From NCBI GenBank assembly GCA_030601305.1, contig JAUVTV010000005.1:1-33310 (forward strand): DNA of 33,310 nt, in the 5' to 3' direction. Position 1 is the first letter of the stretch, and every line of letters begins with the position of its first letter. The notes under the pieces were generated by a model, which saw nothing but the letters and a program-made list of their open reading frames with translations, was not told the DNA's origin and did no database searches. The position numbers and the translations under genes are program-made. Shown in pieces: positions 32,444 through 33,310 of this stretch. Origin of the DNA: Candidatus Eiseniibacteriota bacterium (lineage in GTDB: Bacteria > Eisenbacteria > RBG-16-71-46 > CAIMUX01 > WJJG01).

Positions 32444-32914
32444 CTAGGAATTCTCCTGCATGAGGAAAATGGAGACGAATGCCGTGAAGGTCCAGAAGAC
32501 AGCTTGGGTGGTGGTGCGCAGTGCGTCCGTCTTCACCTGCTCGACGCGCTCGATGTCCTCGCGGACGAAAACGAAGCTCGCGCTCTCCACGTCCAGCTTG
32601 ACCCGCGCGTCCGCCATGCGTTGCTGCTCGGCAGTGTACTTCCCAACCTCACGCACGAAGCGGCAGTCGTCGAGGATGATCTCTTCGTCGGTGAGCTCGG
32701 CGACGACACCGCGGTAGACCCGCCCGCCCGTCACGACCTCGATGCGCTCGTCGAGGCCGATCTTGCCGGAAAGCTCCGAGCCGTCCTTGAACGTCAGGAC
32801 GACCTTGCGGCGCCCGTCGAAGACCGGTTCCTCGAGCGGAACCCGCTTGGTACATCCCAGCCCGGCCGAGGCCAGTAGGATGACCGCCAGCAACATGCAA
32901 AAGCCCCGCCTCAT
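32444..32914 (-). CDS. Small lipoprotein with C-terminal hydrophobic segment
   Basis: 156 residues, family not recognised. N-terminal lipoprotein signal with lipobox LASAGLGC, so it is probably anchored in a membrane facing the periplasm. The middle part (RKVVLTFKDGSELSGKIGLDERIEVVTGGRVYRGVVAELTDEEIIL) looks like a small beta-rich, SH3- or LSm-like strand set as in 'DGSxLxGxI' proteins. It ends with a hydrophobic helix (TQAVFWTFTAFVSIFLM). ATG at 32914 preferred over 32938 because the signal peptide then starts MRRGF; an AAGG/GGAGG site is upstream. First gene of the envelope operon behind a strong promoter; its TAG opens a small GCCG-rich hairpin. Confidence 0.75.
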   Translation of the reverse strand: MRRGFCMLLAVILLASAGLGCTKRVPLEEPVFDGRRKVVLTFKDGSELSGKIGLDERIEVVTGGRVYRGVVAELTDEEIILDDCRFVREVGKYTAEQQRMADARVKLDVESASFVFVREDIERVEQVKTDALRTTTQAVFWTFTAFVSIFLMQENS

Positions 32915-33024
32915 CTTTGCCTTGTCCTCCAGGCCCATCCGCCCGTCGGCAGGCCAGCGTACAGCCTGCCTGCCCGAGACAGAATCTCGGCACTTGCCAG
33001 ATAGCCAAGGTCGATTAGGTATGC

Positions 33025-33053
33025 AATATAGGTGGGTTGGGCAGGACGGTCAA
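33025..33053 (-). promoter_or_regulatory. Strong sigma70-type promoter of the lipoprotein-barrel operon
   Basis: Minus strand TTGACC (complement of 33048-33053) and TATATT (complement of 33025-33030) with an ideal 17-nt spacer; predicted start near 33018, leader about 105 nt. It is the best match to consensus in the window and sits in a locally AT-rich patch. Confidence 0.75.
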
Positions 33054-33187
33054 CAGGATTGATTGTGGAACGAAGAGCCGGCACGCTCTCTCCTTAGGTT
33101 GTGAACTGGGTGGCCGTTGCACGCCCCTTGCTTTTCTCCTGTGTCAACTCGCCCCCTCTGGCCCGATTCCGGCTACTTCCCTCCCGC

Positions 33188-33310
33188 GTGAACCGCAACC
33201 GTCCACACCGCGTCAGACGCCACGGGGGCTTCCACCCGCCCCATTGCCCCAACCCCCACTGCAGCGCCCATAACCCCGACACCGACTGGCACTACGTCAA
33301 GCGCGGCACC
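33188..33310 (+). CDS. Partial transposase-like zinc-ribbon protein (runs off the right edge)
   Basis: An ORF not in the supplied track reads open to the window end. From GTG 33188 it encodes VNRNRPHRVRRHGGFHPPH followed by CPNPHCSAHNPDTDWHYVKRGT. The Cys/His pair plus 'W.YV..G' pattern is like the N-terminal zinc-binding region of some insertion-sequence transposases and phage-type integrase/transposase proteins. Upstream the frame stays open to GTG 33101 (after TAG 33095), so the start is uncertain; no clear ribosome site exists for either. 41 codons are visible. Identity as a mobile element is inference. Confidence 0.45.
   Translation, partial: MNRNRPHRVRRHGGFHPPHCPNPHCSAHNPDTDWHYVKRGT

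Noticed and set aside
32420-32446. Hairpin after the lipoprotein stop as another member of the family
   Set aside because: It begins TAGCCG and can fold (AGCCG..CGGCT), but the 14-nt loop is absent, so it is only an ordinary GC hairpin.

Overview
The window is a GC-rich (about 65-70%) bacterial chromosome segment with about 21 complete protein genes, one gene cut by the right edge, and no rRNA, tRNA or CRISPR array that I can see. Three secreted proteins end in the same FlgD/Por-secretion-like Ig module, one large protein carries long 'GDDG'-type fibronectin III repeats, and there are outer-membrane barrel proteins. This mix suggests a Gram-negative member of the FCB-side candidate phyla (Eisenbacteria/Krumholzibacteria/Latescibacteria type). 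That placement is inference from gene content, not a computed phylogeny.

Layout. (1) 159-4342, plus strand: biosynthetic arginine decarboxylase (speA), a secreted beta-propeller protein with a FlgD-like tail, and a 2[4Fe-4S] ferredoxin with its own promoter. (2) 4431-11485, minus strand: a DUF5916-type CBM9/beta-barrel lipoprotein and a ~1,590-residue secreted glycosidase-like protein with seven or eight FN3 repeats. (3) 11773-17007: HtrA protease, a TrmJ-like tRNA methyltransferase converging on a cysteine-desulfurase-like enzyme (the two stop codons share CTAG), and an archaeal-type (type II) glyceraldehyde-3-phosphate dehydrogenase behind a good promoter and an inverted repeat. (4) 17106-21248, minus strand: one operon hscB - hscA-like Hsp70 - nrnA - folE, led by a TTGACA/TAGCAT promoter. 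(5) 21514-25931: a small membrane protein, the overlapping methylthiotransferase pair mtaB-miaB, and a divergent LysR regulator. (6) 25932-29235: a 544-bp intergenic region with a candidate structured RNA and a folded leader, then the B12-dependent ribonucleotide reductase nrdJ. (7) 29302-32914, minus strand: a probable envelope operon of lipoprotein, outer-membrane barrel protein and secreted alpha/alpha-barrel protein with a FlgD-like tail, led by a TTGACC-17-TATATT promoter. (8) At the right edge, the first residues of a zinc-ribbon, transposase-like protein.

The most unusual signal is not a gene. A short hairpin family recurs at gene ends: GC-rich arms around a conserved 14-nt loop (TGGCAGAAGTCATC or its complement). 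Five copies, plus one degenerate and one half copy, abut or include the TAG stop codon of unrelated genes (after speA, the FN3 protein, folE, lysR and nrdJ; degenerate after the alpha/alpha-barrel gene; half after trmJ). At the same time TAG is the commonest stop here (14 of 21), TGA is used 7 times and TAA never. I read this as a dispersed stop-codon-anchored 3'-end element, possibly a terminator, RNA-processing or mobile REP-like element, that I do not recognise.
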